Source of the DNA: Candidatus Thiodiazotropha sp. (ex Ustalcina ferruginea) | GTDB taxonomy: Bacteria > Pseudomonadota > Gammaproteobacteria > Chromatiales > Chromatiaceae | NCBI GenBank assembly: GCA_025656375.1 | Contig: JAHXHU010000120.1 | Coordinates: 1-44,525, forward strand | Reading direction: 5' to 3' | DNA: 44,525 nucleotides | In this document: in pieces, positions 1 to 9,768 of the stretch | How the letters are laid out: each line of letters opens with the position of its first letter | Numbering within the stretch: the stretch's first letter is position 1 | Position numbers and translations under genes: made by a program | The notes under the pieces: generated by a model | What the model was told of the DNA's origin: nothing | Databases searched by the model: none | Seen by the model: only the letters and a program-made list of their open reading frames with translations

Positions 1-132
1 AACTGCTGAATTCATTTTTTCCTTCCTTTGCCATAAACCGGAACACTGGGAATTATAAATGAATATTTTATTCAGGACACTACACTAGGTGAGATAAGTG
101 AACATGGAAAGAGATTATTAAATATTCTTTCA

Positions 133-747
133 ATGCAGGCCAGTTCTGCATTCAAGAATATTGACCTTTTTGAGCTGATCTCTCGCGAACATCAAGAAAC
201 AATCAATCTACTTGCGATTGCCTCAGAATACAAAGATGAAGATACCGGAGAACATATCAGAAGAATTGAAAACGTTACCCGTTTACTGGCTCTGGAACTG
301 GGTATGAGTGAGGCATATGCAGTTCAGCTTGGTCAATCTTCAACACTGCATGATATTGGTAAATTGTCAGTACCGGACAGTGTATTGCAGAAACCGGAAA
401 AATTGACATCAGAAGAGTTTGAAATAATAAAATTGCATACATTAAATGGTGAGAAAATACTTGCTGGCCATGGACAGTTTGAACTCGCAAGCAATATTGC
501 TAGAACGCATCATGAACACTATGATGGATCCGGTTATCCAGAGGGTACTACGGGGGATGATATTCCGATCTGTGGGAGAATTACTGCCCTTGCCGATGTT
601 TATGATGCCTTGTCGAATGAAAGGCCCTATAAGAGGGCTTGGCCCAAAGAAGACGTGCTTAATCTTGTTCGCTGTGAGCGGGGTAAGCAGTTTGATCCTG
701 ATGTGGTTGATGCCTTCTTTAGACTTATTGATAAAGGTGTCATTTAA
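133..747 (+). CDS. HD-GYP domain protein (putative c-di-GMP phosphodiesterase), probably the 3' part of a longer GAF/HD-GYP gene
   Basis: Translation has GEHIRRI, HDIGKLSVPDSVLQKP and HHEHYDGSGYPEG, typical of HD-GYP domains. The frame stays open upstream to about nt 37. Confidence 0.85.
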   Translation: MQASSAFKNIDLFELISREHQETINLLAIASEYKDEDTGEHIRRIENVTRLLALELGMSEAYAVQLGQSSTLHDIGKLSVPDSVLQKPEKLTSEEFEIIKLHTLNGEKILAGHGQFELASNIARTHHEHYDGSGYPEGTTGDDIPICGRITALADVYDALSNERPYKRAWPKEDVLNLVRCERGKQFDPDVVDAFFRLIDKGVI

Positions 748-875
748 TCAATCAAACAGAACGTTAATTTATAGATAATTATCGAATGTCTCTAATGCTG
801 TATTTCAATGTTAAGTAGTCATAGTTACTGGCAATGTTAATGAATACTGAAATGATGAGATAAGATAGGTGATTC

Positions 876-2406
876 ATGCAACGAACGTTGATTCGTCGAT
901 ATGGCGTCATATTCTCGAGCCTTTTTTTTCCGCCGATAATATTCTTGATCGCGATTTCATCTTGGCTTCTATATCTGGAAACTGAGAGTGGTGTCAGTCT
1001 GGTCAAGCAGTCAGAATTATTGAGTGTTGCACAGCAGCGGGATATTCTAGAGCATCGAATTGATGATGCTATGACTGATCTTCTTTTTCTTGCAGGTCTT
1101 GATGTCCTCCAGCAGATTATCCGACAACCAGAAAACAGACAGTATCGAGAGATACTGGCTAAAGATTTTAAGTCTATGATGGAGAAAAAGGGTATATACG
1201 ATCAGGTACGTTATCTTGATGCGGAAGGGTATGAGCTAGTCAGGGTCAACTATGAATCAGGGATGGGTAAAATTGTGCACGATAACCAGCTTCAGTTTAA
1301 ATATTACTTTAAAGACTCATTAAAGAAGCAAAGTGGCGAAGTGTTTCTGTCACCATTAGATCTGAATGTTGAGCAGGGAGTGATTGAGAGGCCATTCAAG
1401 CCAGTGATTCGTGTTGGAACACCCATTTATGATGCGTATGGGGAAAAGCATGGAATAGTTATAATCAACTATCTGGCAGGCGGTTTGATTGAACTCTTAG
1501 AGACTGCCGGTGCATCGTCAGCCAGTAAGATTTCGCTGCTAAATCGAGATGGTTACTGGCTCAAAGGAGAGAGCCCTGCGGATGAGTGGGGTTTTATGTT
1601 CCCGGAAAAACAAGATACAAAAATGATCAACAAGTATCCTGCTGCATGGTATCAGATAAGTGGAAGTGATACGGGACAGTTTATCAATGATGATGGCATG
1701 TTTACTTATGCAACTGTTGCAACACAAATAACTTATACCGGATCGACAAATAGAACGCTTGAAAAAAATGATATAGCATTGAAAGACACTTTAAATTGGA
1801 AGCTTGTACGCCAAATACTTACTAAAGATATTGATGCTCCTTTTTTTGACCTACTTCAAAAATATTTGATTGTTAATATTGCTCTAGTGGTTACATGGGG
1901 GGTCGTGGCGAATTTACTTAGCCGTGCCAACTTATATAAATCAGATGCACAGCAAATATTGCATGAAAAGGAGCAAAAAATAAGTGAAATTGTCAACTGT
2001 GCATTTGATGGCATTATTACGATAAATGAGCGGGGTATTATAGAGACGTTCAATCCCTCAGCCTGTAAAATGTTTGGATATGATGAGGACGAGGTGATCG
2101 GTGAGAAAGTTAACATGCTTATGACTTCACCTGACCGTGAGTATCATGATCTGCATATTCAAAACCATATAGAGAGCGGCGTTGGAAAGTTTATCGGACA
2201 GCCTGGTCGTGTTACAGGAATTAAAAAAAGACGGTGAGTCATTTGATATAGAAATTAATATTGGTGCCAAGCAAATACATCGTAATTGGTTCTTCACAGG
2301 TGTCTGTCGACATTATCGTGATGAGATTGCAGTCCTTGAACAGACAAAACAAGGTGAACAGGATAAGTCTAATGGCGAAACAGATATTAGTGATGATCTG
2401 GTCTAG
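876..2406 (+). pseudogene. Membrane Cache-PAS sensor protein, frameshifted at A7 (2223-2229) and lacking an obvious output domain
   Basis: ORF 876..2237 has an N-terminal TM segment, a periplasmic Cache-like region, a second TM and a PAS (GIITINERGIIETFNPSACKMFGYDEDEVIGEKVNML). The PAS tail KKDGESFDIEINIGAK continues in ORF 2182..2406 in another frame. Confidence 0.65.
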
Positions 2407-2484
2407 AGTGAGTACTGGAAAGCTGCATAAACATTTGACTCAATATATGGTTAGATCCATTTTCCATACTGGTAAGTTCAGCTG

Positions 2485-3327
2485 TTATGAACGGCGACCT
2501 GTCTTTTTTCGGCATTTTGCGTTTCTCGCTCTTCCTCTTGCCTCCTTGAAATAGTTACGAAGACGCTCTGTAAGTGGCAAGTTACTCATGGGGCAGCTAC
2601 TTGTGATGGAAGACGGTGGTTTTGGTATGTCGTTCCATGCCTCTACAATCTGTCCGTCAGCCAGTTTTATGAGGCGGCTGGCTGCTTGCTTGACGTCCGG
2701 GTCATGGGATGAAATGAGAAAGGTTGTACCGAGTCGCTGATTGAGCTCCCGCATTAAATGAATCAGGTGCCTGCCTGTCATACTGTCGAGGTTTGCAGTA
2801 GGTTCGTCAGCGAGTATTAATTTTGGATTGGATGCGAGAGCACGGGCAACCGCTACTCGTTGCTGCTGTCCACCGGACAGTTGGTCCGGGCGACGATAAC
2901 CGAGATGCCCTATCTCGACTTCCTGTAACCAGTGGTTCGCAATCTCCATACTCTCTTTTTTGCTCTTACCCTGGAGTTGACAAACATAGGCGACATTTTC
3001 ACGTGCGCTGAAAACACGAATGAGATTATAGGCCTGAAATATGAATCCAATATTGTGTAGACGAAAATGGGTACGTTGGTCTTGATTCATGCTAAGGATA
3101 TCCTGACTCAGTACCTCAATCCTGCCGCTGTCAGTGGATTCTAAAGCGCCTACAATGTTTAGTAGGGTGCTTTTCCCCGAACCCGAGCGTCCGGCTAATA
3201 CTGCAAACTCCCCTGGTTCGATCTCCAGATTTATCCCGTACAAGGCAGGAAAAGGCATAGTGCCGACCCAGTAGCATTTGTGCAGCTCCCGGATCTTAAT
3301 AACACTTTCGGCCTGCTGATTAAGCAT
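2485..3327 (-). CDS. ABC transporter ATP-binding protein (LolD/MacB-type)
   Basis: Walker [10 protein letters not shown], signature [15 protein letters not shown], Walker [13 protein letters not shown]. Confidence 0.93.
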   Translation of the reverse strand: MLNQQAESVIKIRELHKCYWVGTMPFPALYGINLEIEPGEFAVLAGRSGSGKSTLLNIVGALESTDSGRIEVLSQDILSMNQDQRTHFRLHNIGFIFQAYNLIRVFSARENVAYVCQLQGKSKKESMEIANHWLQEVEIGHLGYRRPDQLSGGQQQRVAVARALASNPKLILADEPTANLDSMTGRHLIHLMRELNQRLGTTFLISSHDPDVKQAASRLIKLADGQIVEAWNDIPKPPSSITSSCPMSNLPLTERLRNYFKEARGRARNAKCRKKTGRRS

Positions 3328-3334
3328 GAACTTC

Positions 3335-4576
3335 CTATTGAATGCGTAGTGCTTGGCTGAGCGGTAGACGTGTCGCTTTCCATGCCGGATAAATACCGGC
3401 TAACAGTGCTGCTGCCAGCGTGGTGCCTAAAATCTTTATCGCTGAACTCTGTGTGAGTTGTGGGTGTATGACTGGATCCATGTAGAAAAACTCAAAGGCG
3501 TTCGCAAAGTGTGTCAGGTTGATTCCGTTATCAGCCACAGAATAGACTATTAAGCTTCCCGCCAGGTAACCCAGAATGGCGCCGATAAAAATAAGCATCA
3601 CCGCTTCCAGGAGAAGCATCAGAAAAATCTGGTACCGCTTGGTGCCAATTGCCACGATCACCCCCAACTCTTTTTGACGTTCATGTAAGGAGATGAGCAT
3701 GGTATTAAGAATTTCAATGAGTACCAGTATGATCACAACAAAAAGAATAACAAAACCATAAGCATCACTGAACTCGAGCCATTGCCTGACCATTGGGTCC
3801 AACTCCTGCCATGGCATTATTTCGTACTTTAAGTCGGATAATTGTTGTACAAAGAGTCGATAGAGCACATCTGTGTTGTCATGAACATCTGCCCGAATAA
3901 CAATATCAGTGACGGTCTGATCCATCTGTAGCCATTGTTGGGCGCTGTTGAGTGTAATGACAGCCAATGTGCGGTCTATCTGTGGTGCGCCGGTCTCGAG
4001 TACCCCCCGCAGAAAAAAGACTTCAGAGACCATTTCGCCGTTCAGGCGTTGTGCCATCAGGATTACCCTGTCACCCAGTTCTGCTCCCAGGTTCTGTGCA
4101 ACGGTACGGCCCAGTAGAAGGTCATGGCTCATACCGGGTCTTAGCCAGATACCCTCCTTGATACCCTGGTCCATAGAGGTAACCCAAGTCTCCTGTTCTG
4201 GATCGGTCGCCATAATCTGAATGCCGGCGCTATTGCCACTCACCGAAGCCAGGCCGGAAGTGCGTATACGTTGAGTCCAACCGATGATTTCAGGATAGCT
4301 TTGCATCAGCCTGGAGACCTCTTCCGGATCTTTAATCCGATCATTGAGATTTTGTGAAGTCTCGAAGCCTTTGGCATGGATCTGTAGATGACCGGTATAG
4401 CTGAGAATGAAATTTGTCTTCATCTGACTCAGCCAGCCATCGTTTAAGGCACTCAATAAAGTCAATGTAGCGATGCCGAATATCAGTGTGATCAGTGTGC
4501 GGCGTCGATTACGCAATAGATTGCGAGTAGCGAGTGAGAGGTAGGTGAACAGACCGAGACGATCAGATTCAGCCAT
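3335..4576 (-). CDS. ABC transporter permease (FtsX/LolC-E/MacB-type)
   Basis: N-terminal LATRNLLRNRRRTLITL, periplasmic MacB-PCD-like domain, C-terminal TM bundle with LISLHERQKELGVIVAIGTKRYQ. MAESDR start chosen; the ORF track start is 4591. Confidence 0.88.
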   Translation of the reverse strand: MAESDRLGLFTYLSLATRNLLRNRRRTLITLIFGIATLTLLSALNDGWLSQMKTNFILSYTGHLQIHAKGFETSQNLNDRIKDPEEVSRLMQSYPEIIGWTQRIRTSGLASVSGNSAGIQIMATDPEQETWVTSMDQGIKEGIWLRPGMSHDLLLGRTVAQNLGAELGDRVILMAQRLNGEMVSEVFFLRGVLETGAPQIDRTLAVITLNSAQQWLQMDQTVTDIVIRADVHDNTDVLYRLFVQQLSDLKYEIMPWQELDPMVRQWLEFSDAYGFVILFVVIILVLIEILNTMLISLHERQKELGVIVAIGTKRYQIFLMLLLEAVMLIFIGAILGYLAGSLIVYSVADNGINLTHFANAFEFFYMDPVIHPQLTQSSAIKILGTTLAAALLAGIYPAWKATRLPLSQALRIQ

Positions 4577-5811
4577 TTCGGATTGCCTCAACAGGCTGTA
4601 GCAGACTTGCTCTCCATGCGGGGTAGATGCCAGCGAAAACAGACGCTAGAAGAATCATCCCGACAGTGATACCCAGGTTGTCCAATTTTAGATGAGGATA
4701 AATCAGTGGATCGACATAAAATCGCGATGTAGAACCGAGTAGAATCGAGAGGTCGATACCTATGATGCTGGTTACCAGGATGATGCTATAACCAAGCATG
4801 ATGCCAGATGTAATACCAATGACACCAATGAGTACGGCCTCAACCAATAGCATACTAGCCACTTGGTAACGCGTTGTACCAATGGCCATTAATACCCCAA
4901 ACTCCCTGGTCCTCTCCAACATGGATAGCAGCATGGTATTCATTTCACCTGCAAGCACAATAAATAGCACGACACCAATGAACAGATAGAGAAAGCCATT
5001 GTGTAGTAATCCACTCCTTCATCACCGGAAACATGGTGTACCAAGGCATAATTTCCAATGACTCGCCTTGCAGCGATTGATTCAGTTCATCGATCAGGGT
5101 GGGAATCCGTTTTTCCTCAGCGCTGATAACGATAGTTGTGACTTGTTCAGGTAAATCCACCATCTCTTGGAGAGTGGATAGGCTGGTGATGGCCATACCA
5201 CTATCAAGCCCCATTTCGCCGCTGGTGATGATGCCAACCAGGGTAAATGACTCAGCCACCATAGCGCCATATCGGTCATAGCCGATAATGATGATCTCGT
5301 CGCCTAGCCTGACCTGAAGATTGCTGGCTGTTGTCGCGCCTACCACCAGACTGTAATCATCTTCTGGTTGTAAAAACCGACCTATGCCTATTCGTTTCTC
5401 GAGTTCTGTAACAAGGCCCTCCCGCTGTGGGTCCATACCGATCAACATGACCCCCTGGGTTGTGGTATCGGATGCAGCGAGGCCAAAGGTCTCAAGTCGA
5501 CGGCTATAGTTTGTAATGCCGGCTTGCTCCAGGTTGGTGATTATCCCGTCAGGATCAGCTATCACTCTGGAGAGTTCAGGACGCTGAAAAAATCCCTGAT
5601 GATGAATCTGAATAGAACCTATGATGGCTTTTTGGAAATTACCCAGCATGTTTCGATGCAGGCCTTCGTTGAAGCCCCAAAGAAATATCAGAGAAGCGAG
5701 CCCAACCGCGATCGCCCCGACGGTTAACAGGGTGCGACGGAGATGGCTAAGCAGGTTGCGTATCGCTGCAGCTAGGATGGTGGAGTTGACTACTGACTTC
5801 GACAGGGTCAT
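4569..5811 (-). pseudogene. Second ABC transporter permease (FtsX/LolC-E-type), split by a frameshift near 4998-5020
   Basis: ORF 4945..5811 (N-terminal TM and periplasmic domain) and ORF 4569..4970 (C-terminal TM domain, MLSMLERTREFGVLMAIGTTRYQ) together make one permease parallel to the neighbour. Confidence 0.75.
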
Positions 5812-5818
5812 CTGCTCC

Positions 5819-5984
5819 CTAGGCGTCTGTCGGACTTAGGATGAATCTACTGCGGAAAAGCCATTTTGGCCAGATTTCCCGATTAAATTCGTTAAATATA
5901 CTCATATACGCCTCATTTAATCGATAAATCTGACTCAAAATGGCTTTCCCTCGCTACGATCACCTAAGTCCGACAGACGCCTAG
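5819..5984. mobile_element. MITE-like palindromic element, 166 bp, with perfect 22-bp terminal inverted repeats
   Basis: CTAGGCGTCTGTCGGACTTAGG (5819-5840) is the exact reverse complement of CCTAAGTCCGACAGACGCCTAG (5963-5984). Inner arms also pair (AAAGCCATTTTG/CAAAATGGCTTT; CGATTAAAT/ATTTAATCG). No ORF. Confidence 0.75.
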
Positions 5985-6091
5985 TGTAGTGTAACGTATA
6001 AAATGTACCTATCAGTGAGACGCTGTGATCCGTATCTATAAAGAGCTTAGCGGTTGTTTATCATTTGCGCTTATCAGGTGCGAACAGGTTA

Positions 6092-6811
6092 TCAGTCAGT
6101 GGGACATTCATTGAACTCGATCGATTTTAATGTAATGACTGTGCGTTTGCCTTCATCGCCCAAGGGGGTCATTGTCCAGCGGGTTGGAATATGACGTCCT
6201 CCCATCTCCTGGATCAGGTCAAAAGTCATTCGTCTGTTCGCCCTTTTTTCACATTGGTATTCCATTTCCAGAGGTATTCCATCAGCGCGGATACGCTGTA
6301 TTAGCTGTTTCCAGGTTACCTTCGCGGTGGGAGATGGGGTGGATTCGATGGTTATGACAGCCTGGTTTCCGCTGCCATCACGCTGAATGATACGGTGGCT
6401 GTAGTCACTGATGAGTGAATCGGTCTCCAGTAGATCCTGGTTGTTGAAATCTGATCCCATCCAAGGATCCTGCATCATCGCCGGAGAGATTTTGATCTGT
6501 CGCCGCAGTTTGGGTAGGTACATGGAGAGTATATTGTCGACCTTGAGATAGACAGTACCCTTCGTTTTGCGCGGAGAGAGGATCTCCATACGAAACCGGT
6601 TTTTATCCACATCATCATGACTGCGGAAAGCCATACTACGTTGCCAATCCGGACGTATGATATCGACTTGATATTCTGCAATGGTGCCGGTTGAGCGCAT
6701 TAATGCCTCGGCTTTTTTAAGCAGGTCGATCGCTTCCAGTTCGCTTTCGCTGGCCATGGTCCCGGTAGCGTGGAAGATCAGAAGCCAGATTGCCTGAATA
6801 AACAGTTTCAT
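6092..6811 (-). CDS. Outer membrane lipoprotein-sorting protein (LolA-like, COG2834-type)
   Basis: Signal peptide MKLFIQAIWLLIFHATGTMA, then MEILSPRKTKGTVYLKVDNILSMYLPKLRRQIKISPAMMQDPWMGSDFNNQDLL, typical of this family. Start moved to the ATG at 6811, which has an upstream AGGAGTGA. Confidence 0.85.
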   Translation of the reverse strand: MKLFIQAIWLLIFHATGTMASESELEAIDLLKKAEALMRSTGTIAEYQVDIIRPDWQRSMAFRSHDDVDKNRFRMEILSPRKTKGTVYLKVDNILSMYLPKLRRQIKISPAMMQDPWMGSDFNNQDLLETDSLISDYSHRIIQRDGSGNQAVITIESTPSPTAKVTWKQLIQRIRADGIPLEMEYQCEKRANRRMTFDLIQEMGGRHIPTRWTMTPLGDEGKRTVITLKSIEFNECPTD

Positions 6812-6988
6812 AGAAAAACTCACTCCTAGAGTCAGGAATTCAGGATAGATGGTTAGATTATAAGCATTTGTTAATATATTGCCAATCAAATGCCCCCTCA
6901 GGGATAGTGAAGAAGTGTGATGTAAAGGCCAATAGGGGGGATATTGAATTGAGATGGTGGCTCTTCCGACGGTCCATTTAATAAAACG

Positions 6989-7094
6989 CCTGATTACCCA
7001 CCATGCTCAGCAATTGTGTAGGCACCAAAGGAGATCTGAATCGTTAATACGAGGGCTTGTATGGACTTCCTGTGCGTTATGGTGGGTAATCAGG
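6989..7094. repeat. 106-bp element bounded by perfect 16-bp inverted repeats
   Basis: CCTGATTACCCACCAT (6989-7004) and ATGGTGGGTAATCAGG (7079-7094) are exact reverse complements in an intergenic region. Confidence 0.6.
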
Positions 7095-7219
7095 AAAAAA
7101 TAAATCCGTAGGTTTAAGATGGTATGTAGCATAAGCTTATGATTCAATTGGATAATTAATGCCTTGCGTCTTGTATTTGCCAGAGTCTCCCTGTATTAAG
7201 GCTTAGTAGCGCGGCAGGT

Positions 7220-7813
7220 TTAGCGGCTGCTATGGAGGTGATTCATGGCTTTTTGTAATTCACCCTTTACAACCTCATCGAGGCAGTCAATGGCACTATC
7301 GATGGCTGTATTGATCGCTTCCCGATCAGCCTTAGAGGGTCGCCCGAGTACGTAGTTAACGACCTCACCACGATCGTTAGGATGGTCAATCCCGATTCGC
7401 AAACGGGGAAAATCACAACTCCCCAGGGCGCTCATGATGTTTCTCAACCCATTATGCCCAGCGTGCCCACCACCGATTTTAAGGCGTATTTGTCCAGGAT
7501 CCAGGTCGAGTTCATCGTGAGCAACCAGGATCTGGTCAGGGCTGATACGAAAATAGTTAGCCAGACTGGAGACTGACTGACCACTGCGGTTCATATAGGT
7601 TGCAGGTTTCAGGAGACGCACTTCCTCTCCCCGGATGTTCAGTTTGCACACTGATCCGTGATGGCGCGAATCACTTCGGAAATGTTGGTGATATTGCTGG
7701 GCCAGCTTGTCTACAAGCCAAAAGCCGGTATTGTGGCGGGTCTCTTCATAGTCGGGTCCTGGGTTTCCCAGGCCAACGATGAGCCTGATGGGGGGGTTCA
7801 CCCTATTACTCAT
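7220..7813 (-). CDS. pth: Peptidyl-tRNA hydrolase
   Basis: LIVGLGNPGPDYEETRHNTGFWLVD, GGGHAGHNGLRNI. Confidence 0.97.
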   Translation of the reverse strand: MSNRVNPPIRLIVGLGNPGPDYEETRHNTGFWLVDKLAQQYHQHFRSDSRHHGSVCKLNIRGEEVRLLKPATYMNRSGQSVSSLANYFRISPDQILVAHDELDLDPGQIRLKIGGGHAGHNGLRNIMSALGSCDFPRLRIGIDHPNDRGEVVNYVLGRPSKADREAINTAIDSAIDCLDEVVKGELQKAMNHLHSSR

Positions 7814-7882
7814 CGGCTAACCAACATAACGTATTACTCAATAGAGGGTAAGGGGAGGTGGTTGCCCCCCCCTTCATATGGC

Positions 7883-8524
7883 TTACTCGGTGGGTTCCTC
7901 TCCACCTTCTTCTGCCTCTTCACCCTCAATATCTTCCTCTTCTTCTTCCGTTGTGTGAGCGGCGTGGAGGGTGACAACGATAGGATCCTCGTTACCTTCA
8001 TGAGTGATCAACTCAACCCCCTCTGGAAACTGGAGATCTGAAGCATGCAGAATTGCACCCATCTCCATATTGGCCATATCAACTTCAATGAATTCAGGCA
8101 AATCCTTCGGCAAGCAACTGATCTCCATATCGGTCATAACATGGCTTGCCTGGCCACCTGACTTGATGCCCGGACAGGTTGCTTCATTGATGAAGTGGAC
8201 CGGTACGTTCAGACGAATCTTCTCGTCAGCCTGTACGCGTTGAAAATCTACGTGCAGGATGATTGGTTTGCCTGGATGGCGTTGAAGATCCTTCAGTATC
8301 ACCGTCTCTACTTTACCATCGACCTTCAAACTCAGAAGGTTGGCGTAGAAGCCCTCGTTTTCCAGAGAGTGGCTCAGTTCATGGTGTAGAACGCTGATCT
8401 TGGAAGGCTCTTTATGGGCACCGTAGACGATGCCAGGGACTAGGCCGGTCCGACGCAGGCGGCGGCTCGCACCTTTCCCCGAATCGCTCCGTGATTGAGC
8501 GTTAACTTCAAAATTGGCAGACAT
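7883..8524 (-). CDS. rplY: 50S ribosomal protein L25 (CTC long form)
   Basis: MSANFEVNAQSRSDSGKGASRRLRRTGLVPGIVYG, acidic C-terminal tail. Start moved to MSANF. Confidence 0.96.
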   Translation of the reverse strand: MSANFEVNAQSRSDSGKGASRRLRRTGLVPGIVYGAHKEPSKISVLHHELSHSLENEGFYANLLSLKVDGKVETVILKDLQRHPGKPIILHVDFQRVQADEKIRLNVPVHFINEATCPGIKSGGQASHVMTDMEISCLPKDLPEFIEVDMANMEMGAILHASDLQFPEGVELITHEGNEDPIVVTLHAAHTTEEEEEDIEGEEAEEGGEEPTE

Positions 8525-8699
8525 GGCAATCTCCGTATCTGGTTGGTTCAGTTCATAGGGAGTGCCGCTCCGCGACCAAAGCGGCACCGTATCGCTGTGT
8601 GACAGCGGACGCGCGATTCTAACAGGACTGGCTTTTTTTTCCAGTCTTTATACGCTCTAACAATTCAGTAGGTCCTGCTATTCCATCATTGAGGACATA

Positions 8700-9653
8700 C
8701 TAATCGATGAACAGAGAGCTGACTGACTCCTCATTTGAGATACGACTCATAGTCTCAGCCAATAGCTCAGCAATGCTAACCTGACGTATGGCGGTACACT
8801 GTTTGGCCTCTTCGGATAGAGGAATGGTGTTGGTAACCACAAGTTCATCGAGCAAAGAGTTGCTAAGATTGGTAACTGCCGGTCCGGAGAGGACAGGGTG
8901 TGTGCAGTAGGCTACAACTTTGGCCGCACCGTGTTCTTTGAGTGCTGCGGCTGCCTGACATAGGGTGCCAGCGGTATCGACCAGGTCATCAATCAGAATA
9001 CAACTGCGGCCCTCTACCTTACCGATGATATTCATCACCTTGGCTTCATTGGGGCGGGGACGGCGTTTGTCGATGATGGCCAGCTCAGAGTCATCCAGTC
9101 GTTTCGCTAGAGCCCGAGCCCTTACAACGCCACCCACATCAGGTGAGACGACTACGATATCCGGATGTTTCTGGCGCCAAACATCACCTAGCAGTATTGG
9201 CGAGGCGTAGACATTATCGACAGGAATATCGAAAAAGCCCTGTATCTGATCTGCGTGGAGATCGACCGTCAGTACCCGATCCGCGCCGGCAGCACCAATC
9301 ATTTTGGCGGCCAAGCGGGCGGTGATGGGTACGCGAGCTGAACGAGGGCGCCGATCCTGGCGAGCGTAACCGAAATAGGGGATGACGGCTGTTATACGTT
9401 TGGCAGATGACCAACGCATGGCGTCGATCATTACCAGCAGCTCCATCAGGTTTTCATTGGTTGGGGCAGAGGTAGGCTGAACGATGAAGGCATCACGCCC
9501 CCGTACATTCTCGTGGATTTCCGCCATGACCTCGCCGTCACTGAAGCGGCCAACCTGCATCTTGCCGAGTGGGAGGTTGAGGTGAGTAGCGATTTCACTG
9601 GTCAGTTCCGGATTGGCGTTACCAGAGAAAACCATCATGGCATTGGAAGGCAC
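8700..9653 (-). CDS. prs: Ribose-phosphate pyrophosphokinase
   Basis: [61 protein letters not shown]. Confidence 0.97.
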   Translation of the reverse strand: MPSNAMMVFSGNANPELTSEIATHLNLPLGKMQVGRFSDGEVMAEIHENVRGRDAFIVQPTSAPTNENLMELLVMIDAMRWSSAKRITAVIPYFGYARQDRRPRSARVPITARLAAKMIGAAGADRVLTVDLHADQIQGFFDIPVDNVYASPILLGDVWRQKHPDIVVVSPDVGGVVRARALAKRLDDSELAIIDKRRPRPNEAKVMNIIGKVEGRSCILIDDLVDTAGTLCQAAAALKEHGAAKVVAYCTHPVLSGPAVTNLSNSLLDELVVTNTIPLSEEAKQCTAIRQVSIAELLAETMSRISNEESVSSLFID

Positions 9654-9692
9654 GGTTTTGATCCCCTATCTCAAACGGTGATTTGTATGAAA

Positions 9693-9767
9693 TGGCTGGG
9701 GCGGCAGGATTCGAACCTACGAATGCTGGGATCAAAACCCAGTGCCTTACCGCTTGGCGACGCCCCA
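9693..9767 (-). tRNA. tRNA-Gln (TTG), CCA encoded
   Basis: Reverse complement TGGGGCGTCGCCAAGCGGTAAGGCACTGGGTTTTGATCCCAGCATTCGTAGGTTCGAATCCTGCCGCCCCAGCCA folds as a cloverleaf. Anticodon loop TTTTGAT. Confidence 0.95.
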
Positions 9768-9768
9768 A

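Noticed and set aside
7130-7141. 12-bp palindrome CATAAGCTTATG
   Set aside because: Short and isolated; expected by chance at this AT content, with no partner site.
7658-8041. Plus-strand 127-aa ORF overlapping pth/rplY
   Set aside because: Antisense to two clear genes; hydrophobic content is explained by the complement of the acidic L25 tail.
8626-8646. GACTGG-CT8-CCAGTC inverted repeat between prs and rplY
   Set aside because: The T-run is in the loop and no U-tract follows on the minus strand, so it is not a credible terminator; possible weak structure only.
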